A stretch of DNA of 64,000 nt from CAWBXL01 sp963837365 (GTDB lineage: Bacteria > Acidobacteriota > Terriglobia > Terriglobales > Acidobacteriaceae), in contig CAWIMW010000003.1 of assembly GCA_963837365.1 (NCBI GenBank), forward strand, positions 868,001 through 932,000, given 5' to 3'. Position numbers and translations under genes: made by a program. Shown in pieces: positions 17,703-25,244 of this stretch (the first letter of the stretch is position 1; each line of letters opens with the position of its first letter). Below the pieces are notes generated by a model. It searched no databases, was not told the DNA's origin, and saw only the letters and a list, made by a program, of their open reading frames with translations.

Positions 17703-17743
17703 TCAGGCCAAGGGAAGGATGAGTGTATTTCGGCTTGGCCTGA
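17703..17743 (+). promoter_or_regulatory. Stem-loop in the flp leader
   Basis: TCAGGCCAAG (17703-17712) and its exact complement CTTGGCCTGA (17734-17743) form a ten-base stem with a 21-base loop. It ends just before the GAGGAG ribosome site (17749-17754) of the pilin gene. The stem may protect the abundant pilin message or modulate translation. The rest of the 376-base gap 17383-17758 shows no gene; promoters for both directions are expected there, but I cannot place them reliably. Confidence 0.5.
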
Positions 17744-17758
17744 AAAAGAGGAGCAACC

Positions 17759-17926
17759 ATGAGCAGGATTCTCCGTCAGCTTTGGCGCGAAGAAGAAGGA
17801 CAGGATATCGCCGAGTACGCCGTGATGCTAGCCGTAATCCTCGTGATTGTGGTGGGCACGGTTCGATTGATTGGCTCGAACGCCAACAATGTCTTTTCTT
17901 CGGTGTCTAGCTCGATCGGTAACTAA
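17759..17926 (+). CDS. flp: Flp-family type IVb pilin
   Basis: A 55-residue prepilin. GAGGAG lies four bases before the ATG. MSRILRQLWREEEG is a short charged leader. The glycine at residue 14 is followed by QDIAEYAVMLAVILVIVVG, which matches the Flp processing motif G/xxxxEY and the hydrophobic pilin helix. Cleavage after G14 would leave a mature pilin of about 41 residues. It is the first gene of the Tad operon, 149 bases before cpaB, the usual position of flp. The prepilin peptidase that would cut it is not in the window. Confidence 0.9.
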   Translation: MSRILRQLWREEEGQDIAEYAVMLAVILVIVVGTVRLIGSNANNVFSSVSSSIGN

Positions 17927-18075
17927 GGTCGGGATTAACTTGAAGGTGCGCGACCTAGGTCTCGGTCTCGCTATCGGGGCCGGGAAACATCGGACGATCA
18001 TGTATTGTGGATTTTGTTGTGTAACCGCATTTCGATATCGCGCTGTACGTTGACGATGGAAATCTAGGAGCAGTA

Positions 18076-18912
18076 ATGAACCGCAACCGGCTTTTGATGA
18101 TCGGCCTAGTCGCCCTGGCATTTGCTTTCTTGGTGAGCTCGGCGGTGTATAGCAAACTGAAGGGCAAGTCTCAACCTGGGCTGGCGGCGGGTGCGGATGT
18201 AGTCGTAGCAGCGAAAGATTTGAGCGTGGGCAGCAAAGTTACGAATGACTCTCTGAAACTCGTGCGAATACCTGAAGCCGCCATCCCCCCCACAGCCATT
18301 CGTCAAAAAACGGAGGTTCTGGAGCGCGGAGTGATCCTTCCGATCGCGGCCGGGGAGTTTATTTTGCCCTCCAAGCTGGCAGCAGATAAGGCAGGGTCGG
18401 GACTTCCCTCCTTGATCCCGCCGGGGATGCGGGCAGTATCTGTGCGGGTCAACGAAGTGGTTTCGGTCGCGGGCTTTGTACTCCCGGGAACGCGCGTGGA
18501 CGTGCTCTTGACCGGCACCCCCGGCAACGGTGGCACGGACCAGCGCACTACAACGGTCCTGGAGAATGTGGCGGTGCTGGCCACAGGGCAGACGTTGGAA
18601 CGAAATTCAGCCGGCAATCCTGAAAATGCCGCCGTCATTACGCTGTTAGTTTCGCCTGACGATGCACAGAAGCTCACGCTGGCCAGTTCGCAGGGTAAGA
18701 TTCAGCTGTCGCTACGCAATCCGCTGGATACCAAGCAGCAGGACCTGGGCATGGTTGGTAGCAATTCTTTGTACCGTGGCGGCGCGCCAGCCCGACCGGT
18801 TACGACAACCACTCGACCCAGGCCAAGAACCATCAACGTGGCCCCTTCGGCGCCATCGGTTTACACCGTGGAAGTGATCAAGGGCGACAAGAAGGAAGAA
18901 ACCAAGTTCTAA
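18076..18912 (+). CDS. cpaB: Flp pilus assembly protein CpaB/RcpC
   Basis: Periplasmic Tad assembly protein of 278 residues with one N-terminal membrane anchor (LLMIGLVALAFAFLVSSAVY). A SAF domain follows at about 45-110 (VVVAAKDLSVGSKVTND, then LKLVRIPEAAIPPTA), and then the RcpC region with IPPGMRAVSVRVNEV and FVLPGTRVDVLLTG. An AGGAG lies close before the ATG. The stop overlaps the cpaC start as TAATG. The protein is thought to aid secretin assembly or peptidoglycan interaction in Tad systems. Confidence 0.92.
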   Translation: MNRNRLLMIGLVALAFAFLVSSAVYSKLKGKSQPGLAAGADVVVAAKDLSVGSKVTNDSLKLVRIPEAAIPPTAIRQKTEVLERGVILPIAAGEFILPSKLAADKAGSGLPSLIPPGMRAVSVRVNEVVSVAGFVLPGTRVDVLLTGTPGNGGTDQRTTTVLENVAVLATGQTLERNSAGNPENAAVITLLVSPDDAQKLTLASSQGKIQLSLRNPLDTKQQDLGMVGSNSLYRGGAPARPVTTTTRPRPRTINVAPSAPSVYTVEVIKGDKKEETKF

Positions 18913-20396
18913 TGGTATCCACCGCGGCTTCAACAACCAGGATTGTGAGGCTTGTTCACATGTCTAGAGGCTCCCGTTGTGGAGTGGGACGGAAATTCAT
19001 ATCGAAGTCAGTCCAGATCGTTCTTACCTTACTGGTCTGCCTAATGGTAAGTGCTTATGGGCAGCAGACGGCCCCGCCTGCCGGCACTGCGCAACAGACG
19101 TTGCCGTCCACCAGTGCGCCACAGCCCGAAGGAACGGGTTCAGCTCCTCTGCGCGTGATGGTCGGCAAGTCTCTACTGATCAATACCAGCGACCGGCTCA
19201 AGCGGATCTCTGTGACCGATCCCGCTGTAGCGGATGCGATCGTGGTTTCCCCGACACAAATTCTTGTCCATGGCCGCTCGGCGGGAGAAGTTTCCCTGCT
19301 GATTTGGGATGAACTGGAGCGTTCCCGCAGTTTTGACCTGCGTGTAGATGTTGATGTAACCACGGCGAATGAGGAAATCCAGAAGATTTTTCCGGACGAA
19401 CGAATTACGGTGACGCCGTCCCGTTCCGCCATAGTTTTGTCCGGGCACGTTTCGACCGAAGACGCCGCGAAGCATGCCGGGATGATCGCTGAGGCTTATT
19501 CCAAAAACGTAGTCAACGTTCTGACCTTCGGTCCGGTGGGCGCGCAAGAAGTGCTGCTTGAGGTGAAGTTCGCCGAGGTTGATCGCGCGGCGTTGAGCCA
19601 ACTCGGGGTCAATATTCTAAGCACCGGAGCCGGCAATACGATTGGGAATACCACCACTGGGCAGTTTGGAAGCTCCCGCGTTACGAGCTTGAATGACACC
19701 ATTCCCACGCCTACGGGCACTCCATTTAGCACCAACGAAACCCTGGGGGACTTGCTGAATGTTTTTCTATTTCGCCCAGACATTCATCTTGGCGTGATCA
19801 TCCGAGCGTTGCAGCAAAAAAACTTGCTACAGATCCTGGCGGAGCCCAACCTTATCGCGATGAACGGAAAGGAAGCGAGTTTTTTGGCTGGCGGCGAGTT
19901 CCCTTTTCCGGTTGTCCAACCCTCTGCCGGTGCAACCAGTGTGAGCATCCAATTTAAACAGTTCGGCGTGCAACTGAAATTTACACCCGTGATCACACCG
20001 GCCGGGAATATCCACCTAAAGGTTGCACCTGAGGTAAGTACCCTTGATTTTGCCAATGGGGTGACGGTTTCCGGGGTTGTGATTCCCGCGCTTACCTCAC
20101 GGCGGGCAGAGACAGAGTTTGAGCTTCAAGATGGGCAAAGTTTCGTCATAGCCGGCATGATGGACAACCGGGTCACCACTATCTATTCCAAGGTGCCGGG
20201 CCTGGGCGACGTCCCCATACTGGGGAATTTGTTCCGCAGCAAGAGTTTTCAGAGGAGTAATTCGGAATTGATGGTGCTGTGTACCGTGCGCCGAGTGGCT
20301 GCCAGCACCCAGGCGCCGGCTGGTCCCAAAAATCCGATTCCCTTGCTCGACCAGGACAAATTTGACGGGAAAAAACCGTCTGGAAGCAACAAATAG
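18912..20396 (+). CDS. cpaC: Tad secretin CpaC/RcpA
   Basis: Outer-membrane secretin forming the pilus exit channel. It has 494 residues from the ATG at 18912. An ATG at 18960 gives a cleaner signal peptide (basic n-region, then VQIVLTLLVCLMVSAYG) and is a good alternative. The N-terminal domain LRVMVGKSLLINTSDRLKRI and a BON-like segment IVLSGHVSTEDAAKHAGMI precede the secretin core with ALQQKNLLQILAEPNLIAM, GKEASFLAGGEFPFPV and VPGLGDVPILGNLFRS, the secretin signature. Position and spacing match tad loci. Confidence 0.94.
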   Translation: MVSTAASTTRIVRLVHMSRGSRCGVGRKFISKSVQIVLTLLVCLMVSAYGQQTAPPAGTAQQTLPSTSAPQPEGTGSAPLRVMVGKSLLINTSDRLKRISVTDPAVADAIVVSPTQILVHGRSAGEVSLLIWDELERSRSFDLRVDVDVTTANEEIQKIFPDERITVTPSRSAIVLSGHVSTEDAAKHAGMIAEAYSKNVVNVLTFGPVGAQEVLLEVKFAEVDRAALSQLGVNILSTGAGNTIGNTTTGQFGSSRVTSLNDTIPTPTGTPFSTNETLGDLLNVFLFRPDIHLGVIIRALQQKNLLQILAEPNLIAMNGKEASFLAGGEFPFPVVQPSAGATSVSIQFKQFGVQLKFTPVITPAGNIHLKVAPEVSTLDFANGVTVSGVVIPALTSRRAETEFELQDGQSFVIAGMMDNRVTTIYSKVPGLGDVPILGNLFRSKSFQRSNSELMVLCTVRRVAASTQAPAGPKNPIPLLDQDKFDGKKPSGSNK

Positions 20397-20459
20397 GACA
20401 TAGCCGTTTTAGCGGTAGTAAGGTAGGGTTGAAATACTCCTAGGGGCAACCAAGGGCTC

Positions 20460-21632
20460 ATGCCCGAACTTTCTGTAGTCATCGTATCGTCAGATCCCGA
20501 CCAGCGTTCCATGCTGCAAGTGTTGGTGGATGGCACTAGTGTGGCCCGCACGGCATTTAGCTCTTCGACTTATCCAGTGGCGGCCACCGATCCGGTAGTG
20601 CGGCGGATCCAGAGCGCTTCACCCGATGTGATTCTGGTGGATATCCCAGCCGACAATCCGCTGGTTGCGCTGCATACGATTGAAATGCTGCAACAGGAAG
20701 TTCCCGGAGCCGCCGGGTTTGCTATTGGAACCATGGCACAGCCGCAGGTGATCGTGCAGGCGATGCGGTCGGGTGCGCGGGAATTCATCGAGCGTCCCAC
20801 GACTACTACAGATTTACTTGAGGCTTTTGTCCGGCTCACTACCTCACACCGAAAAGTTCAGCGGGAAGAAGTTAGGGGCAAGATTTTTACCGTGGTGAAT
20901 GCCAAGGGTGGAAGCGGCGCGACGACCGTGGCCGTAAACTTGGCATTGGCCCTGCAATCGGCACATAGCTCGGTGGCTTTGGTGGATATCGCGCCCCTGG
21001 GACATGCCGCCCTTCACATGAATCTGAAACCCTTATTTAGCGTGGCGGATGCGGTACGGAACCTGCACCGGCTCGACCATTCCCTGCTCGAAAGTTATAT
21101 GATCCGTCACGCGGACGGCTTGCAGGTCCTTGCCGGGCCCAGCGTACCCGCGGTGACAGACATATCCAACGCTGAACTGGCGCGCCTGTTCGACATGCTG
21201 GTCGCGCATTTTCGCTATATTATCGTGGATGCTTCTACGCGGGTGGACGCTACGACGCGCCTGGTATCGAACCTGTCTGCGACCGTGCTGCTGGTAGCGC
21301 ACACTGACGTCGCATCACTTTGGAGTGCGGCGCGGATTCAGCAGTACTTGGGAGAGACTGGGAATCGTGACAGAATCAAACTGGTACTGAACCGTTTTCG
21401 CAAGATCGCCGGGTTCAGTGAGTCAGATGTCGAGGCAGCGGCGGGCGCGAAATTGATCTGGAAAATCCCCAACCAGTATTTCGCAATTTCCTCGGCCATT
21501 GACCGGGGAGTGCCGCCCATGCACCAGAACCACAGTGAGATCGCACGGTGTTTTATCGGCCTGGCCAGCCGTCTGACGGAGAACGATTCAGACGTAAAGC
21601 GGGCGGCGTGGTCATTGTTTAAATCGGTGTAG
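20460..21632 (+). CDS. cpaE: Tad pilus localisation ATPase CpaE/TadZ
   Basis: MinD/ParA-like protein of 390 residues. Residues 1-130 form an atypical receiver-like domain (MPELSVVIVSSDPDQRSM, then DVILVDIPADNP) and 135-385 the ATPase. The Walker A is deviant, VNAKGGSGATTVAVNLALAL, and VALVDIAPLGHAALHM is the switch region. TadZ proteins position the Tad apparatus at the pole. It starts 63 bases after cpaC and ends eight bases before cpaF. Confidence 0.9.
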   Translation: MPELSVVIVSSDPDQRSMLQVLVDGTSVARTAFSSSTYPVAATDPVVRRIQSASPDVILVDIPADNPLVALHTIEMLQQEVPGAAGFAIGTMAQPQVIVQAMRSGAREFIERPTTTTDLLEAFVRLTTSHRKVQREEVRGKIFTVVNAKGGSGATTVAVNLALALQSAHSSVALVDIAPLGHAALHMNLKPLFSVADAVRNLHRLDHSLLESYMIRHADGLQVLAGPSVPAVTDISNAELARLFDMLVAHFRYIIVDASTRVDATTRLVSNLSATVLLVAHTDVASLWSAARIQQYLGETGNRDRIKLVLNRFRKIAGFSESDVEAAAGAKLIWKIPNQYFAISSAIDRGVPPMHQNHSEIARCFIGLASRLTENDSDVKRAAWSLFKSV

Positions 21633-21640
21633 ATTGATCC

Positions 21641-22936
21641 ATGGCAAACGTTCAGACATTCGAGCGCGCGGAATACCAGCAGGTCAAGGCGGACCTGCAT
21701 CGCAAGATCCTCGACCGGCTTGATTTAGAGAAGCTGGGCCGGACACCGGGTGAGGCGGCGCGCGAAGAAGTACTTCTCTTAATTCGAAACACGGTCAACA
21801 GTGAGGCTGTTCCTTTAAGTTTCGCCGAGCGGGAACGGCTGGCCCGGGAAATCCTGGATGAAATCTTTGGGCTGGGACCGCTGGAACCCTTGCTGCGCGA
21901 TCCGACGATCTCGGATATTTTGGTCAACAAATTTGACCGGGTCTACGTAGAGCGTGCGGGCAAGATTGAGCCGACCGGTCTCAGTTTTAAGGACAATGGG
22001 CATTTGATGCAGATTATTGACCGCATTGTCTCGCGCGTGGGGCGGCGTGTGGATGAGTCATCGCCGATGGTAGACGCACGCCTGGCGGACGGATCTCGCG
22101 TAAACGCCATCATTCCTCCTCTGGCGATTGATGGGCCTTGCCTTTCCATTCGACGTTTCGGACGCGACCCAATCACTGCGCGTGGTCTGATTGAAAACAA
22201 AAGCCTCACCGAGCCGATGCTGGAAATGCTCTCCGCGATGGTCAAGGGGCGATTGAACCTTTTGATCTCTGGAGGTACCGGAGCCGGAAAGACGACTTTG
22301 CTGAATGTGCTCTCTGGCTACATTCCGAATGCTGAGCGCATCGTCACCATCGAAGACGCTGCTGAGTTGCAGCTCAAGCAGGAACACGTGGTGCGTTTAG
22401 AAACGCGGCCACCGAATATTGAAGGTAAAGGCGCAGTGCGTCAGCGTGAACTGGTGATCAACAGCCTGCGTATGCGTCCCGACCGCATCGTAGTCGGCGA
22501 GGTCCGCGGCGAGGAAGCATTCGATATGTTGCAGGCCATGAATACGGGCCATGAGGGCTCGCTGACCACCGTGCACGCCAACACGGTGCGCGATGCCCTT
22601 TCGCGCATTGAGAACATGTTCTCCATGGCAAACTTGAATATTCCCGAGCGGGCGGTGCGGAACCAGATCTCCGCCGCGATCCATGCGGTCGTACAGATTG
22701 CACGCATGGCGGATGGCACGCGTAAGGTCATCAGTATTTCTGAAATCACCGGGGTGGAGAACGACACCATCACCATGCAGGACATTTTTGTGTTTGACCG
22801 AACGGGCGTAGACGAAAGCGGCCGGGTACGTGGGATGTTTAGGGCCACAGGCAAGGTCCCTGACTTTGGGGACAAACTGGCCACCAGCGGCAACCGCTTG
22901 CGTCCGGCAATTTTTGAATCACGGATGGAAATTTAG
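21641..22936 (+). CDS. cpaF: Tad secretion ATPase CpaF/TadA
   Basis: Hexameric type II/IV secretion ATPase that drives pilin polymerisation at the cytoplasmic face. It has 431 residues. The N-terminal domain contains LGPLEPLLRDPTISDILVN. The Walker A is SGGTGAGKTTLLN (from residue 210), followed by the Asp box IVTIEDAAELQLK, Walker B region MRPDRIVVGEVRGEEAFDML and His box TGHEGSLTTVHANT. All expected motifs are intact. It lies eight bases after cpaE and 18 before tadB. Confidence 0.95.
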   Translation: MANVQTFERAEYQQVKADLHRKILDRLDLEKLGRTPGEAAREEVLLLIRNTVNSEAVPLSFAERERLAREILDEIFGLGPLEPLLRDPTISDILVNKFDRVYVERAGKIEPTGLSFKDNGHLMQIIDRIVSRVGRRVDESSPMVDARLADGSRVNAIIPPLAIDGPCLSIRRFGRDPITARGLIENKSLTEPMLEMLSAMVKGRLNLLISGGTGAGKTTLLNVLSGYIPNAERIVTIEDAAELQLKQEHVVRLETRPPNIEGKGAVRQRELVINSLRMRPDRIVVGEVRGEEAFDMLQAMNTGHEGSLTTVHANTVRDALSRIENMFSMANLNIPERAVRNQISAAIHAVVQIARMADGTRKVISISEITGVENDTITMQDIFVFDRTGVDESGRVRGMFRATGKVPDFGDKLATSGNRLRPAIFESRMEI

Positions 22937-22954
22937 ACTGTAGATTGAGTTCTT

Positions 22955-23926
22955 ATGTCAGAAATCCTAGTTGCCGGCCTGGTTTTCGTGGTTGTGGCCG
23001 CAGGTGTCTTCGTCACCGCATCCATTCTGGACAAGCGCAGCGAGCGGGCACGCCTGTTGCGTGACCGCCTGGCCGCGGTGCAGAAGGCGGCAGAGCGGGA
23101 ACCCAGCGAAGAACTGGCGCTGTTGCGCGATGAGATGTTGAGCGAGATTCCTGTGCTCGACAGCTTGCTGCGGCGCTCGGAACGGGTCAGCAATTTGCAG
23201 GTTTTACTCTCCCAGGCGGACCTGGACATACGCGCCGGGAACATGCTGCTGCTTTGCGCGGGTAGCGGCGTGGCCTTTGCGGTGATTGCTTTCTTCACCG
23301 GCGGAACCTTCATTTTTGGCTGGTTGGGACTGCTATTGGGCGCATTCCTACCCTATTCTTACGCCTCTTTTCGCCGTACCAAGCGCTTTCAGAAATTTGA
23401 GGAGCTGTTCCCCGAAGCCATTGATACGCTTGCCCGCGCCGTGCGTGCCGGCCATGCATTTACCACCGCGCTCGAACTCATTTCCAATGAAGTGGCGGAG
23501 CCCATCGCTTCGGAATTCCGCAAGTTGTTTGAAGAACAAAAATTCGGATTGCCGGTGCGCGATGCCCTCATCAATTTGACCCACCGAGTACCCTTGGTGG
23601 ACGTGAAATTTTTTGTCACCGCGGTAATGCTCCAGCGGGAAACCGGCGGGAACCTGGCAGAAATCCTGGACAACTTGTCCTACGTAATCCGGGAGCGCTT
23701 CAAGATCATGCGGCAGGTGCGAGTTTATACTGCTCAAGGACGGCTCACCATGATGTTATTGATGTTGCTGCCTCCTGTGATTGTGACGGTGATGCTGATC
23801 ATGAGTCCCAATTTCATTCGACCGTTGTTCACCGATCCCATGGGGCACATATTGGTGGTGGGCGGCATTGCTCTGCAAACGGTTGGGTATTTTGTGATCC
23901 GGAAGGTAATCCGGATACAGGTTTAG
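22955..23926 (+). CDS. tadB: Tad inner-membrane platform protein TadB
   Basis: T2SF-family platform protein of 323 residues. An N-terminal helix (EILVAGLVFVVVAAGVFV) is followed by a cytoplasmic segment, a helix pair at about 95-140, and the T2SF domain from FEELFPEAIDTLARAVRAGH through VMLQRETGGNLAEILDNLSY, ending with further helices. The GH and ETGGNLAEIL motifs are typical of GspF-like proteins. It sits between cpaF and tadC, as expected. Confidence 0.93.
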   Translation: MSEILVAGLVFVVVAAGVFVTASILDKRSERARLLRDRLAAVQKAAEREPSEELALLRDEMLSEIPVLDSLLRRSERVSNLQVLLSQADLDIRAGNMLLLCAGSGVAFAVIAFFTGGTFIFGWLGLLLGAFLPYSYASFRRTKRFQKFEELFPEAIDTLARAVRAGHAFTTALELISNEVAEPIASEFRKLFEEQKFGLPVRDALINLTHRVPLVDVKFFVTAVMLQRETGGNLAEILDNLSYVIRERFKIMRQVRVYTAQGRLTMMLLMLLPPVIVTVMLIMSPNFIRPLFTDPMGHILVVGGIALQTVGYFVIRKVIRIQV

Positions 23927-23932
23927 TTTCTT

Positions 23933-24838
23933 ATGTCGGCGCTTGCTTTAGCGATTCTCGTATTTGTCGCCATCACCGCAGTAGTATTTGCTTTTGCGGC
24001 GGCGGCGTTTGCACCCTCATCGGTGTTAGGAACGCGCTTGCGCGCTCTGGGCTGGCAGGGAGAACCGGAGCCGGAAAAACCGCCCCTCCGGGAACGCATC
24101 GAGCAGGCGCTGGATCCCCTGAGTAAGGCCCTGCCGCTTTCTCCTGCCGAAGTATCCAAAGCGCGGGCTTGGCTGATCCAGGCGGGATATCGTGATGCGC
24201 GGCACGTAAGCATGTACGTGGGCAGCCGCATTTTCTTCGCACTGCTCGGCATTGGCATCGTGATTGCCGTCTCGGGTTTTGATTCCTTATTCCTCATGAT
24301 CGGGGTCGGGGCCTTTGGATTCTTTCTGCCCCGCTTCCTCCTCAAGCGCATGATTAAGGAACGGCAGCGCAGGATCAAAATTGGATTGCCCGACGCGCTG
24401 GATCTGACGGTGATCTGCGTAGAGGCCGGACTCGCGTTAGATCAGGCCATGATGCGGGTGGGTGAGGACCTGCGACACGCGCATCCAGAGTTGAGCGCTG
24501 AGTTCCATCTGGTGACTCTGGAAATGCGGGCGGGCAAGCCGCGCGTCGAAGCGCTGCAAAATCTGGCCGCGCGGACGGGCGTGGATGACATCCGCCAGTT
24601 GGTCGCTACCCTGGTTCAGACCGACCGCTTCGGAACCAGCGTTGCCCAGGCCCTGCGTGTCCACTCAGATTCGTTGCGCACGGAACGGCGTCAACGGGCT
24701 GAAGAGCAGGCAGCCAAAACCAGCATCAAAATGATTGTCCCCCTGGTGTTGTTCATTTTGCCTTCCATCCTCGTGGTTACCTTAGGGCCGGCGATCATCT
24801 CGCTGTATCGGACGCTGGCGGCAACCGGAGGAAAGTAG
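23933..24838 (+). CDS. tadC: Tad inner-membrane platform protein TadC
   Basis: Second T2SF platform protein, 301 residues, partner of TadB. It has an N-terminal helix, helices at about 95-140, and the T2SF core KIGLPDALDLTVICVEAGLA followed by LVTLEMRAGKPRVEALQNLA and a QTDRFGTSVAQALRVHSD motif. The C-terminal helix (IVPLVLFILPSILVVTLGP) closes it. It begins six bases after tadB. The genes that usually follow (TadD, TadE/F/G) are absent; a DUF192 gene follows instead. Confidence 0.93.
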   Translation: MSALALAILVFVAITAVVFAFAAAAFAPSSVLGTRLRALGWQGEPEPEKPPLRERIEQALDPLSKALPLSPAEVSKARAWLIQAGYRDARHVSMYVGSRIFFALLGIGIVIAVSGFDSLFLMIGVGAFGFFLPRFLLKRMIKERQRRIKIGLPDALDLTVICVEAGLALDQAMMRVGEDLRHAHPELSAEFHLVTLEMRAGKPRVEALQNLAARTGVDDIRQLVATLVQTDRFGTSVAQALRVHSDSLRTERRQRAEEQAAKTSIKMIVPLVLFILPSILVVTLGPAIISLYRTLAATGGK

Positions 24839-24872
24839 GCTCTCCCCTAGAATTGTTTCAGGAGTGGTAGTT

Positions 24873-25244
24873 TTGCCCTCGGCCCCAAAAACCTACGCGT
24901 TCAACCGCACCCGCCAAGCTTATTTGGCCATTGAGCTTTCGCTGGCGGCTACACATTGGTCGCGGTTTTGCGGGTTGATGTTGAAAGACGCATCCAACTT
25001 TCAGAAGGGGCAGGGGTTATGGATTGTTCCCTCACGCGGTGTGCATACCTTTGCCATGCGTTTTCCCATTGATGTGGTTTACTTGGACAAGGACAAGCGA
25101 GTGGTACATCTCGAACCGGATCTGAAGCCCTGGAGAATGGCGGCGGTTAAGCTCCAGGCCGCGTCGGTGCTGGAGCTGCCGGGTGATACGCTAGGGCCTA
25201 GCGGGACTAAGATTGGGGATGAATTGGAGATTGTGGGACTGTGA
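24873..25244 (+). CDS. DUF192 family protein
   Basis: A 123-residue DUF192 protein. The family signature is the run WSRFCGLMLKDASNFQKGQG, then LWIVPSRGVHTFAMRFPIDV and VYLDKDKRVV, with LELPGDTLGPSGTKIGDEL near the end. The family's biochemical role is unsettled. I prefer the TTG at 24873 because AGGAG ends eight bases before it; a GTG at 24864 overlaps that site. No signal peptide is present, whereas many DUF192 proteins are exported. It is embedded in the Tad operon and overlaps the next gene by four bases (GTGA). Confidence 0.85.
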   Translation: MPSAPKTYAFNRTRQAYLAIELSLAATHWSRFCGLMLKDASNFQKGQGLWIVPSRGVHTFAMRFPIDVVYLDKDKRVVHLEPDLKPWRMAAVKLQAASVLELPGDTLGPSGTKIGDELEIVGL

